Source: Limnephilus marmoratus (Eukaryota; Arthropoda; Insecta; Trichoptera; Limnephilidae). Taken from it: 64,000 nt of DNA. The notes under the pieces were generated by a model. The model had not been told where the DNA came from. It worked only from the letters and a program-made list of their open reading frames with translations, and searched no databases. The translations under genes were made by a program, and so were the position numbers. The DNA lies in contig OU862912.1 of assembly GCA_917880885.1 (NCBI GenBank), positions 45,805,117-45,869,116 of the forward strand. Direction: 5' to 3'. Of this stretch, positions 43,908 through 54,852 are shown one piece after another. Each line of letters starts with the position of its first letter. Position 1 is the stretch's first letter.

Positions 43908-44327
43908 AAATAAAATATACAATAAAAAAATTTAAAAAAAAACGCATCTTGCCCCATCCTATCTCCCCCCCCCCCCCCCGCCGCCCCCGTTGTGGTAAAT
44001 ATAATCGTGACGACAATTTCTGTTTCAGATATACGAGTTGGGGGGCGCTAGAAAAAAAAATATTCTCAAAGTGGGCGGTGGGCAAAAAAAGGTTGGGAAC
44101 CTATGGTTTAAATGAAGTGGAATCTTGGGAGAGGAAATTAATCAACTTCCCGACATCCGATCGAGTTGAAACTCGGCTGATAGACTCGTTGTCGATGACA
44201 ATGCATCCTATCTATCTCAACTGTTGGCGGCAATCACGCACACACACGCGGACATGTAGATATTGTAGATACACATTTTTCTGAAATTGAAAGAAATTAA
44301 AGAAAAAAAAAATAAATATCGGATTTG

Positions 44328-44400
44328 ACCCGGTTGGTAGTGTGGTTGATTCTGGTCACTGGGCAGGAAGGTTCAAACCTCAGTGAAATAAAAAAAAATT
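44328..44400 (+). repeat. tRNA-derived SINE head
   Basis: GGTTGGTAGTGTGG is A-box-like and GGTTCAAACCTC matches a B box, followed by an A-rich tail. No complete tRNA. Confidence 0.45.
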
Positions 44401-44404
44401 TTTG

Positions 44405-45125
44405 AAAGACATTTGAAAATAAATGTATTATGGTAAAAAACTTTGTTTTTTACATGTTGATTTTTTATTTATTTACTAATATGCTGAAATACAATTTACC
44501 ACAGAAATAAAAAAAGGCTAATGAAGTATTCGACCACAAATATGTTATTATCTTCATACTGTTATTATTATAAATAACTTACTTTAAATTATATATTATT
44601 CCTTCTAGTAATACTCAATCAATTTGTAAGCTTCTGGGACTTGAGATACTTGTTTCGTATTCACATAAATAATAAAAGTCGTGTCTCCTGAAAATCAAAA
44701 ATACTCTTTCAAATTTTTTTTCGTGTCATCCATAATCATTTTCTTAAGCAAAAATTCGAACCCGAACTAAATTGCAAACTCAGATAGTTCCATTAATAAA
44801 AATTAAAATATTTTTTGAAGACCTTCACCAGAGCAATACCGGGCATATGCATCAGTAAACAAGTAGTTTTAAGTTACTGTTTATGTTTTTATCGACTGAC
44901 GGTTGGAATCTTTGCTGACCTTGAATATAGTTTGCAACTGGAGAAATCGGCATTCAGGTGACCCTGCATCGTATTCAGTTCGTAGTAGTGACTTCATTCT
45001 TGAAACTTGATTGTTGTATGGGGTCACTTTGCCCAGTCAATTGCCTGGGGCACGATTAGAGTCTAAAATCGAATGGAGAGTTGATAGTCGTCCCTGCAGT
45101 ATTTACGTTTATGCCCTTGTTATTC
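44405..45125. other. stretch without a recognised gene
   Basis: AT-rich, no termini or domains noticed. Confidence 0.45.
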
Positions 45126-45130
45126 AATGT

Positions 45131-45811
45131 GCGCTTTTATAATTAGCGTGACGTTTCACGATTACGGTACCGTGACGTCAAAAAGGCAATAAACATACGT
45201 TCCTCAACACAATAATGCTACAGCTCTTTCAAAAGAAGAACTACCCAATGTACGTAGGTCTGTTTCCTCCAAAGGAAAAAAGTAATCATTTTCTTGCATC
45301 TTTCTCACACACCGCACCGTGACGTCTCCGTAGACCCCTACAATGCTACTAGCCGTGACGATAGTTTTGAAAGTACGGAATATAGTTACAAGGATAATAT
45401 TGAAGTGTGAATGAATTTCATAAATTCAAAAACGTCAAATGTCAATGGGCTGATGGTTTTGCTTTTGTTCTTAAACATATAATGCTGCAGCTCTTTCTTA
45501 CACACTAATTAATAATAGTTGAAAATGAGACAAACGGTGAACGTATGTCTGCACCCCCCTAAAGGAAACATTCAATCATTATCATACATTTTCCTCACGA
45601 GTACAAAGAAAATGAAACGCAAGGGAAAAGTAGTACTTTGTCGGAAACAGTCTCACATATTTTGTGTGTCTCATCTTTTGTCACACCATTATTTAATAGG
45701 TAAGAAAGAGCTGCAGCTTTGTAACGATAAGGAACGTATGTTTATTGTCTGTTTTTGGCGTCACGGTACCGTAACCGTGAATCGTCATGGTAATTATAAA
45801 AGCATCCAATT
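45131..45811. mobile_element. DNA element of about 680 bp with 75-bp TIRs
   Basis: 45131-45205 (GCTTTTATAATTA.., CACGGTACCGTGACG.., AATAAACATACGTTCC) is mirrored at 45731-45811 with about 85-90% identity. The interior shares about 190 bp with the Helitron at 34368-35043. The open frame at 45519-45887 crosses the right TIR and has no recognised domain. Confidence 0.65.
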
Positions 45812-46239
45812 GATAAATCGGCAAAACATCGCGGGTACATTAATTAATTTTGAATTTGTTTTCTATATTGTCTTGATAACTGTGTGATAAAATATCGAAA
45901 ACTTCAGTCTCACTTTTTCTCACATAGTTTTGTGACGTTATTAATCTTTGTGTTTCACCGTTTTATAGTTTTCAAGGAATTTGACGTTGGACGGTAATCA
46001 AAGTTTAACCACAGAAACCATACCAGAAGCAGAACTCGTTCCCATTTTTATGATGAATTGTACCAAAATGTTCCTAGAATATTCCACGATACACGATAAA
46101 GAAGTAGGTATATTACTATGACAATGCAGGCATTTTTTTGACTCATGCCGCTGTATATTAGAGAATTTCCTATGCGAGAAAGAGACGAAGTTATATGACC
46201 ACTTTGCGATAGATCGTGGTGCTAGTACGCTCTCTACTT

Positions 46240-46672
46240 TTTTTTACAGGAGGCCCCGAGGAAAATAATTTCCCTCAGGGCCTATGTCATTTTTGGGGAT
46301 GTTATGTGGAGGGTCTCTTTAGAAAAGGAAGGAGAGGAAATTCTAGGAAGGAAAAGGGTACGAAGGGTGGGAAGAAATCTGGAGGTCAATGTGTCCAGGA
46401 TGACGGACGTATGAATCCATCCCTTCCACTGCGGTGCAAGGTGATGTTCCGAGAGAGTCCTGCTAGAGAGATCAAAAGGTTTCCCTCGACCAGTCTCTCC
46501 CGATCCGGCATGCCATGCATTGGTGGGCTGCGCCATCGGCCGCCAAGAATTAGACAAATCTCACGCTATGAACCCATTACCACTGCCAAGTCGCTAAACG
46601 TAGCGCACCACTTGGGGTGACCTGTGGCAGAGGCGTTAGTTACCCAATAAATGGTTCCCGGGGCGGCGGAAC
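46240..46672 (-). repeat. repeat R, near full length
   Basis: From the T run and AGGAGGCCCCGAGGAAAATA hairpin tail to AATGGTTCCCGGGGCGGCGG and AACCC. Here the head can pair (GGTTCC/GGAACC). About 430 bp, a good reference copy. Confidence 0.8.
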
Positions 46673-46674
46673 CC

Positions 46675-47415
46675 ATACAGCTTCCTAAATTAAAAATAAT
46701 AAATATACTTGATTAATAGCGCCAACAATAGTTTGAACGATTGCGCAATTTAGCGCCCTTGTGATGATTTTTCACAAAAATGACGCTCTACAAATTATTC
46801 AATCATTTTTATTAATAGTTGGTCGCTCAGCAATTGCGTGGTTTGTGACAATACTGAAAATATTGATGTTCCGCCTGCGACTGAACCGATGCAGTGCTAT
46901 GACTAATTAAACGACCTCTATTGACTTTCGTTCAGAGGGTCGTATTATGAGACATGTACGGTTGTAGCAGATGTAGAGAATCGACACCTAGCTCTATTTA
47001 TATTGTCATTCATTTATCAGTCCCTTTTCAGTAAATAACTCTAAATCATGCGTTTCTTATGTTATCATCTCGTATCAATTCCTCGTAGTGGCGAGACTGA
47101 GTCAAGTTGAATTATTATTGGTTCGTGAATGATCTCGGAAATGCATTCATTATATCGTCAATTTGACCCCATTTGAACTGCTTTATTGAATTTATCAGAC
47201 AATTTGTATATTTATCTTCATCATGCTTTATCGCGTTGTTTTTAACGGTCGTAGATAATTTTAAAAAATCTGTTTAACGAACAATGCATTTACTGAAAAT
47301 CTCGCCTAAAACACAACATAATTATGGACAGTGGAAACGTGGTAACTTAATAATAATAACTAAAGGCTACTATTGATTGACTGATAACTTCGTCCTAACT
47401 TCTTGCTCTTTCGAC
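46675..47415. other. stretch with one hairpin repeat, otherwise empty
   Basis: 46743-46795 is the reversed hairpin repeat seen at 31431-31485. No gene seen in the rest. Confidence 0.5.
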
Positions 47416-47419
47416 TACG

Positions 47420-48118
47420 ATAAACGCTAAATGATGCATGTAAATGATAACATATTCCTATTAGCTTTCTCACAAACGACACAATATGTAACTGATGAAA
47501 TATTATTGACTGTGAGCTTTCTAATTAACGACACATGTAACTGATGACATATTCCTATTAGCTTTCTCAAAACGACACATGTAACTGATGGCATATACCT
47601 ATTAGCTTTCTCATAAACGACACATGTAACTTATGACATATTCCTATTAGCTTTCTCATAAACGACACATGTAACTGATGGCGTATTCCTATTAGCTTTC
47701 TCATAAACGACACATGTAACTGATGGCATATTCCTATTAGCTTTCTCATAAACGATACATGTAACTGATGAAATATTCTTATTAGCTTTCTCATAAACGA
47801 CACATGTATCTGATGGCATATTCCTATTAGCTTTCTCATAAACGACACATGTAACTGATGGCATATTCCTATTAGTTTCTCATAAACGACACATGTAACT
47901 GATGGCATATTCCTATTAGTTTCTCATAAACGACACATGTAACTGATGACATATTCCTATTAGCTTTCTCAAAAACGACACATGTAACTGATGACATATT
48001 CCTATTAGCTTTCTCATAAACGACACATGTAACTGATGACATATACGAGTACCTATTAGCTTTCTCATAAACGAAACATGTAACTGATGACATATTCCTA
48101 TTAGCTTTCTCATAAACG
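47420..48118 (-). repeat. 45-bp minisatellite, about 15 units
   Basis: Unit TATTCCTATTAGCTTTCTCA plus TAAACGACACATGTAACTGATGGCA, with small indels and substitutions and weaker units at the left end. Because 45 is divisible by three, two minus frames stay open with 15-residue periods (SVTCVVYEKANRN; HQLHVSFMRKLIGI). No signal peptide or independent evidence of translation. Confidence 0.85.
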
Positions 48119-48169
48119 GCGCTAACTAATATCTAACTGAACGTGAGGTTACAATGAAGTTATTAGCGG

Positions 48170-49065
48170 CAGTACTAATAATAATAATAATAATAAAAAC
48201 GTTGAAAAAAATATTTATAAAAATTATTTATAAGCATTTATAATTTTAAACAATTATATTGATGGATCGGTAGGATTTATAGGTCCAATTAGGAGTTCCA
48301 CCGAGCCGAACCCTCTGATATGAAAATATCTGGAGTGGTGAATTATTTTCCCATTTGGTCTCTGGTAGGTTGATTATTATTTTGTATTTATTATACTTAT
48401 ATAGTGCAATTGCATAGCGTGAATTGACTAGATGATAATTTGTGGAAAAGTGTATGAAAGGGTTTAGTTTTTCCTGTGGAGAAGATTTAACTCGGACATA
48501 ATAGTACCACTGATAGAACTGATTATGAGTTACAAATGTCAACTTTTGACTAATTGACGTTATTTTGGCTAAACCACAGTTTCAGAATGAAAAATGATTA
48601 CTGTAGATATAAAATCCAAGAACACAAGTAATATTTTTTTTTAGTTTCTTCTAAACAAAGCAGTTTCTAGAAGTTTTTTGTTTTGTTTACTATGACATCA
48701 TTGCTTTGTGTTCTGTGTTGGCCGATGCGTCTAACAAGTGCGTGTTGCTATGTTTGGCATTGTTATTACGAGTACGTAAGACCAGTCAACAATTATATTA
48801 TTGTAATATGATTGCATTGCATGTATTTGGTGTCCTAATGAATTCCTATTGTAGCGATGACTGCAGTGATTTCTTCACGACCTCAAGGATGTGGGTGACG
48901 AGGCGAAGGATATGAATCACTATAGTATACATATATAATAATTATTACTTATAATAATAAGTAAGGAGTGACGTAATGTGACGATGCCTGATCACATGTT
49001 CGGTGACTACCTAACCTAGTACCACCATGTTTACTCGATACGACATACGACCCTCAAGCCTTAGA
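48170..49065. other. AT-rich stretch without a recognised gene
   Basis: (AAT)n at 48174-48197. Small ORFs only, including a 98-codon minus frame at 48246-48542 and a 69-codon plus frame at 48706-48915, neither with a recognised domain. Confidence 0.45.
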
Positions 49066-49334
49066 GCAGGCATGCCCAACCTGCGGCCCAATTCAAGATT
49101 TTTTACGGTCTAAAATACAAAAAAAATCGTTCTCGTAAATTTAACACATTTATATTGTATTTTGTGAAATTAGAACTTTCTTCTTATTAGTTCTACGACT
49201 CTCAATAGGAGTTATGATTTATTTCTTGAAAAGTGCCGGGCGCTTGGCCGCACTAAAAATTTATTTTCGTAACCATTTCGTAACTACTTTAATAAGTGGA
49301 GGGTGAGTGCAAAGGATGCACATATTGTATTGTC

Positions 49335-49519
49335 GGTTCCATGCCAACTCAGAATGAAACCAACTCAGAACCACCTCAGATAGGTCATTAAAAACTATGA
49401 AAAAATAATTTTAAAATAGCCGATAACCCTAACCTAACTTAACCTATTTAACCAATTTTTTTTATCATCACTCTTAATGACCTTTCTGAGTTGGTTTCAT
49501 TCTGAGTTGGCCGGTCACC
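49335..49519. repeat. MITE M, copy 2
   Basis: CCAACTCAGAATGAAACC TIRs as in 43725-43907. Partial, more diverged relatives lie at 50748-50830, 51929-52030 and 52715-52765. Confidence 0.75.
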
Positions 49520-49542
49520 GTATAGTCAGTTTATGCCTTCTA

Positions 49543-49667
49543 GCTGTTACGATGCACGAATAAACCCCTGCAAATTACTCACCTACGCCCCTGCAAATTA
49601 CTCGGCTGTTACGATGCACGAATAAACCCCTGCAAATTACTCACCTACGCCCCTGCAAATTACTCGG
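49543..49667 (+). repeat. 62-bp tandem duplication
   Basis: GCTGTTACGATGCACGAATA starts at 49543 and 49605; the two units are near identical and each contains two CCCCTGCAAATTACTC words. Confidence 0.85.
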
Positions 49668-49669
49668 CT

Positions 49670-49990
49670 TCCTCTCCGCTAGCTTGCCGCGCGCCAACGG
49701 CGGTTGTAGTCAGCCGCCGCCCCGCATTCTGTCCCCGAGCTCGCCTCAAGCGCACGTGTACCGTGAACCGTTCTGCACTGTTCCAGAACATTCCACGAAG
49801 CCGCATGGCGATTGTTATTTCGCCTAGTGACGGGCGGGAATGCCAAGCCCGGTTAAATTCCCTTTCACCACACCGATCTCCAAGCCGCCGGTGGCAGTGA
49901 GTACCATGAGCTATTAATCCCACTTTATTGCGTGTGTTCCTTGTAAATTCAACGCGACGATAAATGACCGCCCCCCCAGAGAGATTTTAG
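49670..49990. promoter_or_regulatory. GC-rich block with heat-shock-element-like motif
   Basis: CpG-rich in an AT-rich setting. TTCCAGAACATTC at 49781-49793 is TTCnnGAAnnTTC, a perfect three-unit heat-shock element pattern, with a fourth GAA one base out of register. No transcript start or gene is evident downstream. Confidence 0.35.
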
Positions 49991-50834
49991 GGCCAAATGC
50001 ACCCGAATTAGATAGGATTGTTGATGCCACCCTGTTCTAACCTTGCCTGCATTATGTACCATTGTTGTTTATGAAAGAATTCTACCCAATACAACTGTTA
50101 TTTACCGTAGCCACTTGTTTCACTGTCTCCCCCTGCCCGTAGGATTTGAGCTTATTTCAGGGATGCGCCACAAACGCCTCAGAGATCCTACCACCCTGAT
50201 GATGGTCTCCCCTGCTCTGCTGACCTTTCTGAGCTAGTCTGTCGGCAGAAGGTAGGCACCTCAGGTAGGTGTACTTAGCATAGCATTTAAGGTCGCGGTT
50301 TCATAATAATATATTTTTTTAACAGCGAATTTCCGTTAACAATTAACGGTAATATCCGCCAATGCTGTATGTAACTCCCCCCCCCCCGGGTGAATCAGTA
50401 TTTTTTTTGGCCCACTAAAAAATTTGGGTTGGGCACCCCTGTCTTAGATAACCGACTGTTGATTGTCTGGACCGCATTGGATGCAGGTTTCTTGTTTATT
50501 GTAGCTGCTTCATTACGTACCTAAAGCGTCAATAAGATGATTTTTTCACAATTCGCATTAATAAGTACATTGTAGGGTGTAATGTATACATATCGTACAT
50601 TTCGTTGCAGTAGGTTAAGGCTCTTAAATAAAAAATGATTATATTTTTATGAAATTTTTATCGGTGCTTACCTAAAATTAAAAGAATAGGTATAAAAAAA
50701 ATTGTTGAAGATATTTTTTTTCTTACTTCAACCCACTTTGTTTCAATCGGTTCCATGACAACTCAGAATCATGCAAGTTCAACACTCCTTTGAAAAGTCA
50801 TTAAAAGTTATGAAAAAACAATACTGAAAACTAT

Positions 50835-51235
50835 TCACTTAAGCAAGGGGGCTCCATCGAAACCAGAGTCAAGTTAGCCTCTCAGAAGCTGGGCGTACCG
50901 CATATACTGCAGATAGTACACAACTGCTGACCCTGTACAAATCGCGAGTTCGCTCCACTGTTGAATTTGGTAGTCACCTCTGTTCTGGAGCCCCAAAATA
51001 CCTGATAGAACTCTCGACTCTGCAGAAGCGGGCGGTCCGTTTGATAGTCTCTCCTATCTTGCATTATTTAGAGTACAGGCGTCGAGTAGGTTAGGTATGC
51101 TGTCCTTGTTCTACAAATATTACAATAGAAGAAGCTCCGAGGAACTAGTCTCATTTATCCCTTCGGTACCGGTGCATAATCAGGAAAGAATCAAAACGCG
51201 CGCCAAACATTCATATAGGGTTGAAATTTGTTTTT
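50835..51235 (+). pseudogene. LINE reverse transcriptase C-terminal fragment
   Basis: From about 50930 the plus strand reads LLTLYKSRVRSTVEFGSHL followed by GAPKYLIELSTLQKRAVRLI. After a stop and a one-base shift near 51090 it continues MLSLFYKYYNRRSSEELVSF. This is the conserved segment downstream of the RT core in R1/jockey-like LINEs (LYKS.VR...E..SH.WSGA...L..LQ.RAVRLI). It is a different LINE from those at 7 and 43 kb. RT catalytic motifs and both ends are missing. Confidence 0.75.
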
Positions 51236-51239
51236 TATT

Positions 51240-52130
51240 TTATTTTATTTTTTTATTAAGTTAAAAGAAATATAATGTTTAGCTTTCTTAACTTAAGTAC
51301 AGAGTATAGTATATATATATATATAGTATAGTATTAATATTTAAGTAGTCTTTTTTAAAGGTATTTATATTCTTCTCCATTTTTAGGTTATCTGGGAGGA
51401 GATTATATATGTGTACGCCCTCGTGGCCAATGCTTCTCTTGCCACTTTCAGTCTTGACAGTATTTGTATTTGTGGTATTTCACTTCTTCCTTTCCGCAAA
51501 AAGACCTTCCACACAACACCCCCAACGATGTTAATTTAAAACAAAGACAAAATAAAAAAAAAGATATAAAAACGTCGATTTTATATTTATGTCGATAAAT
51601 GCTAAATACCTACCTGCTTAAAACAATATGATAAATTAATAGCTTATCTAACATTTAATATGGCAGTTAACATGAATAATAATTCATATTTATTTAACAA
51701 TGACAATAAAATAGTCAGATCACGTCACGAACCAGAATAACATAAGAGCATTTATGGTACGATGCATGAATGTGAATTTAGTAAGGAGGGTGTGCCGAGA
51801 AGAGAAGTTTAGTTTTCTGTCCGTTTTGGACTGTCAATCCTCCCTGCCTATCCCTCCGGGAAAAAGACACGATGTTTTGCTAATTAACAACCTTGGTCAA
51901 ATAACTCTAGTTACGTAAAAAATTATTCCATGACAACTCAACAAAGTTACATTTCAATCCCCCTTTGAAAAGTCATTAAAAGTGTCGATTTTTTTAATAC
52001 CTCGTAACCTAACTTAACGTAACCTATTTAACGAAGTATTTTTTTTTAATTTCCTGTCAACTTTCCCAAAAATAAATGAATAAATAGCGATTTTATCGAT
52101 CGAGGAAATTAATTACCAAAGAAAACTGTA
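51240..52130. other. AT-rich stretch with small repeat fragments
   Basis: An (AT)n run at 51311-51326, a repeat R piece near 51485-51535 (CTTCCACACAACACCCCCAA) and a MITE M relative at 51929-52030. No gene. Confidence 0.45.
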
Positions 52131-52139
52131 ATGCTGATT

Positions 52140-52605
52140 CCAGACTCACGGCGAGAAGTCTCGGCGAGAACTTCTCGCCGTTCTCGCCGAGACTTCTCGC
52201 AAGAACAAGCACTTATCCACACTCTCATTTTTCTCACTCGTGATCTGTTTCCCATCCGGTATGGACGACGTTACAGACGATATTCAAAATGCTGCAGGTT
52301 TGGCTCTGTGCGATAAATTGCACCTCTTGTTGATTGTTCCACATTTTTAACACAAGGAAACAAAATTTTCGAAACAAAAACAAAAATATAACGCACGTCT
52401 ACTCTCAACCGCTCATTAAACAACACTGAGACAAAACGTGAGTGTAGTAGTCTTCTCGCTTCTCGCCCGAGAAATCCTTTGAAGCGGCCAAATTTACCGA
52501 CAGTGATCCGAGAACAGGCGAGCCTGTGAAAGAGAATGCGAGAAACTCATCACCATCACATTCACGCTTCTCGGGTGTTCTCGGGGCTTCTCGCCGTGAG
52601 TCTGG
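52140..52605. mobile_element. MITE of 466 bp with 19-bp perfect TIRs and internal hairpin
   Basis: CCAGACTCACGGCGAGAAG is exactly mirrored at 52587-52605. Just inside the left end, 52151-52171 and 52180-52200 form a perfect 21-bp stem with an 8-base loop. GAGAA/TTCTC words recur throughout. TSD not resolved. Confidence 0.75.
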
Positions 52606-52923
52606 AGGGGCTATCAGACTTCATTCGTGTTTGGTAAAACTCGTTATTATATTTATCGGCGGATGACGGCGACTGGATGACGACGGTGACGACGACTGCA
52701 TGACGGCGACGACTTAGACAACTCAACAATGTGCAACTTCATCGCTCCTATGAAAAGTCATTAAAAGTGATTTAATGTACTACAATCATAAAAAATGAAA
52801 ACTACTCCAATTATGAATTTTCTACTATGTCAATTTTAAACTTTCCAGTGCTTATACTTATAAGCAATAATTGTCAGCCTGAAACACTCATTTACATTGA
52901 AAAATCTTCCGAGAAAAGATACT

Positions 52924-52996
52924 TGCCGCCAACGGGACTTGAACCCGTGTCCTTCTGATTGCCGGTCGGATGCTCTGACCACTGAGCTATGGCGGC
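52924..52996 (-). tRNA. tRNA-like sequence, left arm
   Basis: 73 nt. Acceptor GCCGCCA/TGGCGGC, D stem GCTC/GAGC and T stem ACGGG/CCCGT with TTCAAGT loop are all perfect, discriminator A. The anticodon stem TCCGA/TCAGA has one C-A mismatch; the loop is CCGGCAA, giving GGC (Ala-type) at 34-36, but base 33 is C instead of U. B box GGTTCAAGTCC and A-box-like TAGCTCAGTGG are present. Likely tRNA-derived rather than a working tRNA. Confidence 0.4.
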
Positions 52997-53229
52997 TTAT
53001 CAAATACCCGGCAAATAATTCAACATATACTAGTGTTTCATTCAACAATTACTGCTTATTATATTTTTTCCACCTGAAAACAACCAACTTTATTTTTGGG
53101 ATTTAACACTAACAATGTCTCTCTCGCAAAAATAAAGTTTGTTTGTTTTCAGGTGGAAAAAATATAATAAGCAGTAATTGTTGAATAAAACACTAGTATA
53201 TATTGAATTATTTGGCGGGTATTTGATAA

Positions 53230-53302
53230 GCCGCCATAGCTCAGTGGTCAGAGCATCCGACCCTCAATCAGAAGGACACGGGTTCAAGTCCCGTTGGCGG
53301 CA
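53230..53302 (+). tRNA. tRNA-like sequence, right arm
   Basis: Identical to the left-arm unit except in the anticodon loop, CCCTCAA, giving CTC (Glu-type) at 34-36. Same C33 and same stem mismatch. Two units that differ only at 34-35 is notable, but function is doubtful. Confidence 0.4.
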
Positions 53303-53442
53303 AGTATCTTTTCTCGAAAGATTTTTCAATGTAAATGAGTGTTTCAGGCTGACAATTATTGCTTATAATAATTGTTACCCTTTGTGCCATGCATAAAAAT
53401 CTTGTCTAAACGTTAGTTTATAAATTAAAAAAATGGTAAATA

Positions 53443-53806
53443 TTCGGAACAAACGTCAACGGTTATGTAACGGGATTGTGTATGTTATCTTTACTTTAAA
53501 AAACAGCCTACGTTTTTGAATGGTTTGTCTAGCAAAGCAGGGTTTGTGTAGCGGGCTTGTGTATATTATCTTAATTTTAAAAGTTTTATCAAAAAAGCGT
53601 GCGTATTAACCGTTGACGTTTGTTCCGAACTGCAAACAGAGTGATTTGACAGTGTGAAAGCAAATTTTAAATTTACGTAAATAAAATTTAAAATGTAACA
53701 TTTTCAACCTCCCCCAATGCAAATAGTTGTCTTTTATGGTAATTAAGAAGAATCTAAAAGTTTTATAAAAAAAAAGTGCGTATTAACCTTTGACGTTTGT
53801 TCCGAA
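53443..53806. repeat. inverted and direct copies of a 23-bp word
   Basis: TTCGGAACAAACGTCAACGG at 53443 is exactly mirrored at 53607-53629, and again with one change at 53784-53806. AAAGTTTTAT..AAAAA..GTGCGTATTAAC precedes both right copies. Probably a small TIR element with a duplicated right end. Confidence 0.6.
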
Positions 53807-54067
53807 CAATTACCAAAAAAATAAATAATTTCCAGTGCTGATACAAATGACATATAAGGGTACCAACATAAGACTTTTTTAGTTACAAGGAATTGGGGGG
53901 ATGGGGAGCATAGGATTAGAATAAGGATTGGATTAGATTAGAATAATTACGAAGGACGGGAGTAGATGGGAAGATACTCGTAGTTTGAGTCCTGTTGTGA
54001 GGTGAATTTTCGTTTTTATGTCCCGTGTAGGGTGTAGTCGAATTAAAAATGTCAATGTGGTAATAAT

Positions 54068-54493
54068 TTTTTTTTATTAATACCTCCACAAAGGAGGCTC
54101 TGAGGAAAATATTTTCCGTCAGTCATTTTTTGGGATGCTGTGTGGAGGGTCTTTTAAAGGAAAAGAGGGAGAGGAAGTTCTGGGAAAATTATGGTATGAG
54201 GGGTGGGTAGTGTAGGAAAGTGGGGGTCAGTGGGTCCAGAAGTGACGGACGTATGAATCCATCCCTTCCACTGCGATGCAAGGCGATGAGTCAAGAGAGT
54301 GCTTGAGAGGCCAAATGGTCTCCCTCAACCATTCTCTCCCGAACCGGTATGCAATGCAGTAAGTGGGCAGAGGCATCCGTTGCCAAGACCTAGACAAATT
54401 CACCCCATGAACTCCCCCCTGTTAAGTCACCACTTGGGGTGAACTATGGCAGAGGTGTTGGTTATCCAATAAATGGTTCCCGGGGCGGCGGTA
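54068..54493 (-). repeat. repeat R, near full length
   Basis: T run, CACAAAGGAGGCTCTGAGG hairpin tail, body, and AATGGTTCCCGGGGCGGCGG head ending GTACCC at 54493. Confidence 0.8.
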
Positions 54494-54494
54494 C

Positions 54495-54693
54495 CCTTAC
54501 CCTTCTCCCACATTGTAAAAGTAAACGAATTGGTGGATCTGTAGAAAAACGAGTTATATTTAGAATTGTTCTTGCGGAGAGGGAGATGAAAAGTAAACCA
54601 CTTTCAGCTGTTGTGATTTGGAATTTGAGGGATGGTCGCAGTTTTGTTGCGAAGGCATCCAACATTCTGGTAATATATTCATTATATTTGTAA
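54495..54693 (+). other. candidate coding piece, unclassified
   Basis: Directly after repeat R the plus frame reads KRIGGSVEKRVIFRIVLAER and continues EMKSKPLSAVV to a TGTAA stop near 54691, and CTGGTAATA at 54669 could be a splice donor. The charged helix pattern faintly recalls helix-turn-helix starts of DDE transposases, but I cannot name a family. It may be a chance frame. Confidence 0.25.
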
Positions 54694-54852
54694 AGACTTC
54701 GTGTACACACCCAGAGATCATGCGCAATAACTACAATTGCACAGTGGTCAATACGTCTGTCTCTTCGAGGGGAGATTTGATTCAGAGCTAGGGGTGGAAG
54801 AAAGCCCTAAACATCTGCCAGATTCAAACATTAATCTTTTGTCTTGTTACAG

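Larger units (their letters stand above)
40750..44105. mobile_element. hAT-like frame, 3356 bp, with nested LINE and Helitron
   Basis: Termini CATAGGTTCCCAAC and, reversed, CATAGGTTCCCAACC; TSD GTTTAAAT at 40742-40749 and 44106-44113, both exact. The frame's own sequence is G-rich (CGCCCCCTTGGGGGCG, GGGGGGCGGTAG) at 40750-40880 and 43915-44105. Between these lie the LINE (40890-43720), a Helitron (41703-42445) and a MITE (43725-43907). Confidence 0.75.
49077..50441. mobile_element. hAT-like non-autonomous element, 1365 bp
   Basis: CAGGCATGCCCAACCTGCGG and, reversed, CAGGGGTGCCCAACCC; both ends carry GGCCC further in. TSDs CCTTAGAG and TCTTAGAT match at 6 of 8. Contains MITE M (49335-49519), a 62-bp tandem duplication and a GC-rich block (49670-49990). 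Confidence 0.65.
52857..53368. repeat. 240-bp near-perfect inverted repeat with tRNA-like units
   Basis: Left arm 52857-53098, right arm 53127-53368, about 97% identical, 28-bp centre. Each arm holds one 73-nt tRNA-like cloverleaf. Flanks outside the tRNA-like part (TTACATTGAAAAATCTT.., CACCTGAAAACAA) are mirrored too. Confidence 0.85.

Noticed and set aside
45519..45887. 122-codon plus frame
   Set aside because: Crosses from the interior into the right TIR of a DNA element and beyond; no domain.
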